From an uncultured Mycoplasmatota bacterium (GTDB taxonomy: Bacteria; Bacillota_I; Bacilli_A; RF39; UBA660), in contig CAMBYP010000006.1 of assembly GCA_945872435.1 (NCBI GenBank), positions 1 to 43,577 of the forward strand: DNA of 43,577 nt, in the 5' to 3' direction. The notes under the pieces are model-generated. The model was not told where the DNA came from. It saw only the letters and a list, made by a program, of their open reading frames with translations, and did not search any database. The translations under genes were made by a program, and so were the position numbers. Of the stretch, positions 43,551-43,577 are shown one piece after another (positions within the stretch are counted from its first letter, which is position 1; each line of letters begins with the position of its first letter).

Positions 43551-43577
43551 TAATAAAAAAAGAAGAATTAATCTTCT
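43551..43577 (-). terminator. terminator at the right edge for a gene beyond the window
   Basis: AGAAG and CTTCT form a short hairpin at the edge; on the - strand it is followed by TTTTTTT. It most likely ends a - strand gene located to the right of the window. Confidence 0.55.

Noticed and set aside
1-43577. tRNA, rRNA, CRISPR array, insertion sequence, prophage
   Set aside because: None seen when reading both strands by eye: no cloverleaf with a GTTCRA loop, no regular repeat-spacer series, no transposase or phage genes. tRNAscan-SE and Infernal would be the decisive test.

Overview
The window is AT-rich DNA from a low-GC, Gram-positive-type (Firmicutes/Bacilli) bacterium. TGA is used as a stop and TGG for tryptophan, so the genetic code is standard. 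The gene set suggests a spore former (SpoIIM, SpoIVB, a YlbJ/SpoVV-type dipicolinate transporter, YjcZ, YqfQ). It also suggests natural competence or type IV pili (PilB/GspE, PilC, PilD, two pilin-like proteins, ComEA, ComEC) and a thick murein wall (FtsW/SpoVE, VanY, BceRSAB). The best guess is an uncultured, gut-type member of the Bacilli near the Erysipelotrichia/RF39-like lineages; this is inferred from gene content and base composition, not from a marker phylogeny.

The most informative site is a 28-bp dif-like XerCD recombination site at 7601-7628. It lies in a gene-free AT-rich spacer between two terminators that face each other. Gene direction flips there. From xerD (2393) to 7562 almost all genes are on +, and from 7935 to the right edge 30 of 37 genes are on -. 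The window therefore probably spans the replication terminus.

Layout. 1-2.3 kb: gpsA and rarA (-). 2.4-7.6 kb: xerD, an unknown gene, deoB, an AlkD-like gene, a ZIP metal transporter, a small Lys/Asn-rich protein (-) and a NERD-domain protein with an attenuator-like leader. 7.6-7.9 kb: dif spacer. 7.9-22.4 kb: an HTH protein, mnmA, spoIIM, a small membrane peptide, an unknown repeat protein, an SGNH hydrolase, a VanY-type peptidase, spoIVB, xseA/xseB, nusB, two small membrane proteins, mutS, ylbL and ylbJ, and a VOC protein. 22.4-29.1 kb: the pilus cluster, including a pseudopilin fused to an Ig-like and a glycine-rich domain and a PilC with a 175-residue N-terminal extension, then yqfQ. 29.1-32.6 kb: the macromolecular-synthesis operon dnaG-rpoD-trmK. 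32.8-36.7 kb: comEA-comEC and ftsW. 36.8-38.6 kb: yjcZ, a helical protein and a VanZ-RDD fusion. 38.6-43.5 kb: a peptide-antibiotic sensing and export module, bceR-bceS-small protein-bceA-bceB.

The genes combine into DNA uptake (pilus plus ComEA/ComEC), chromosome end-processing (XerD plus dif), wall growth and antibiotic defence, and late sporulation. Many genes end in short hairpin terminators that contain the stop codon and often serve both convergent neighbours. I saw no tRNA, rRNA, CRISPR array, insertion sequence or prophage.
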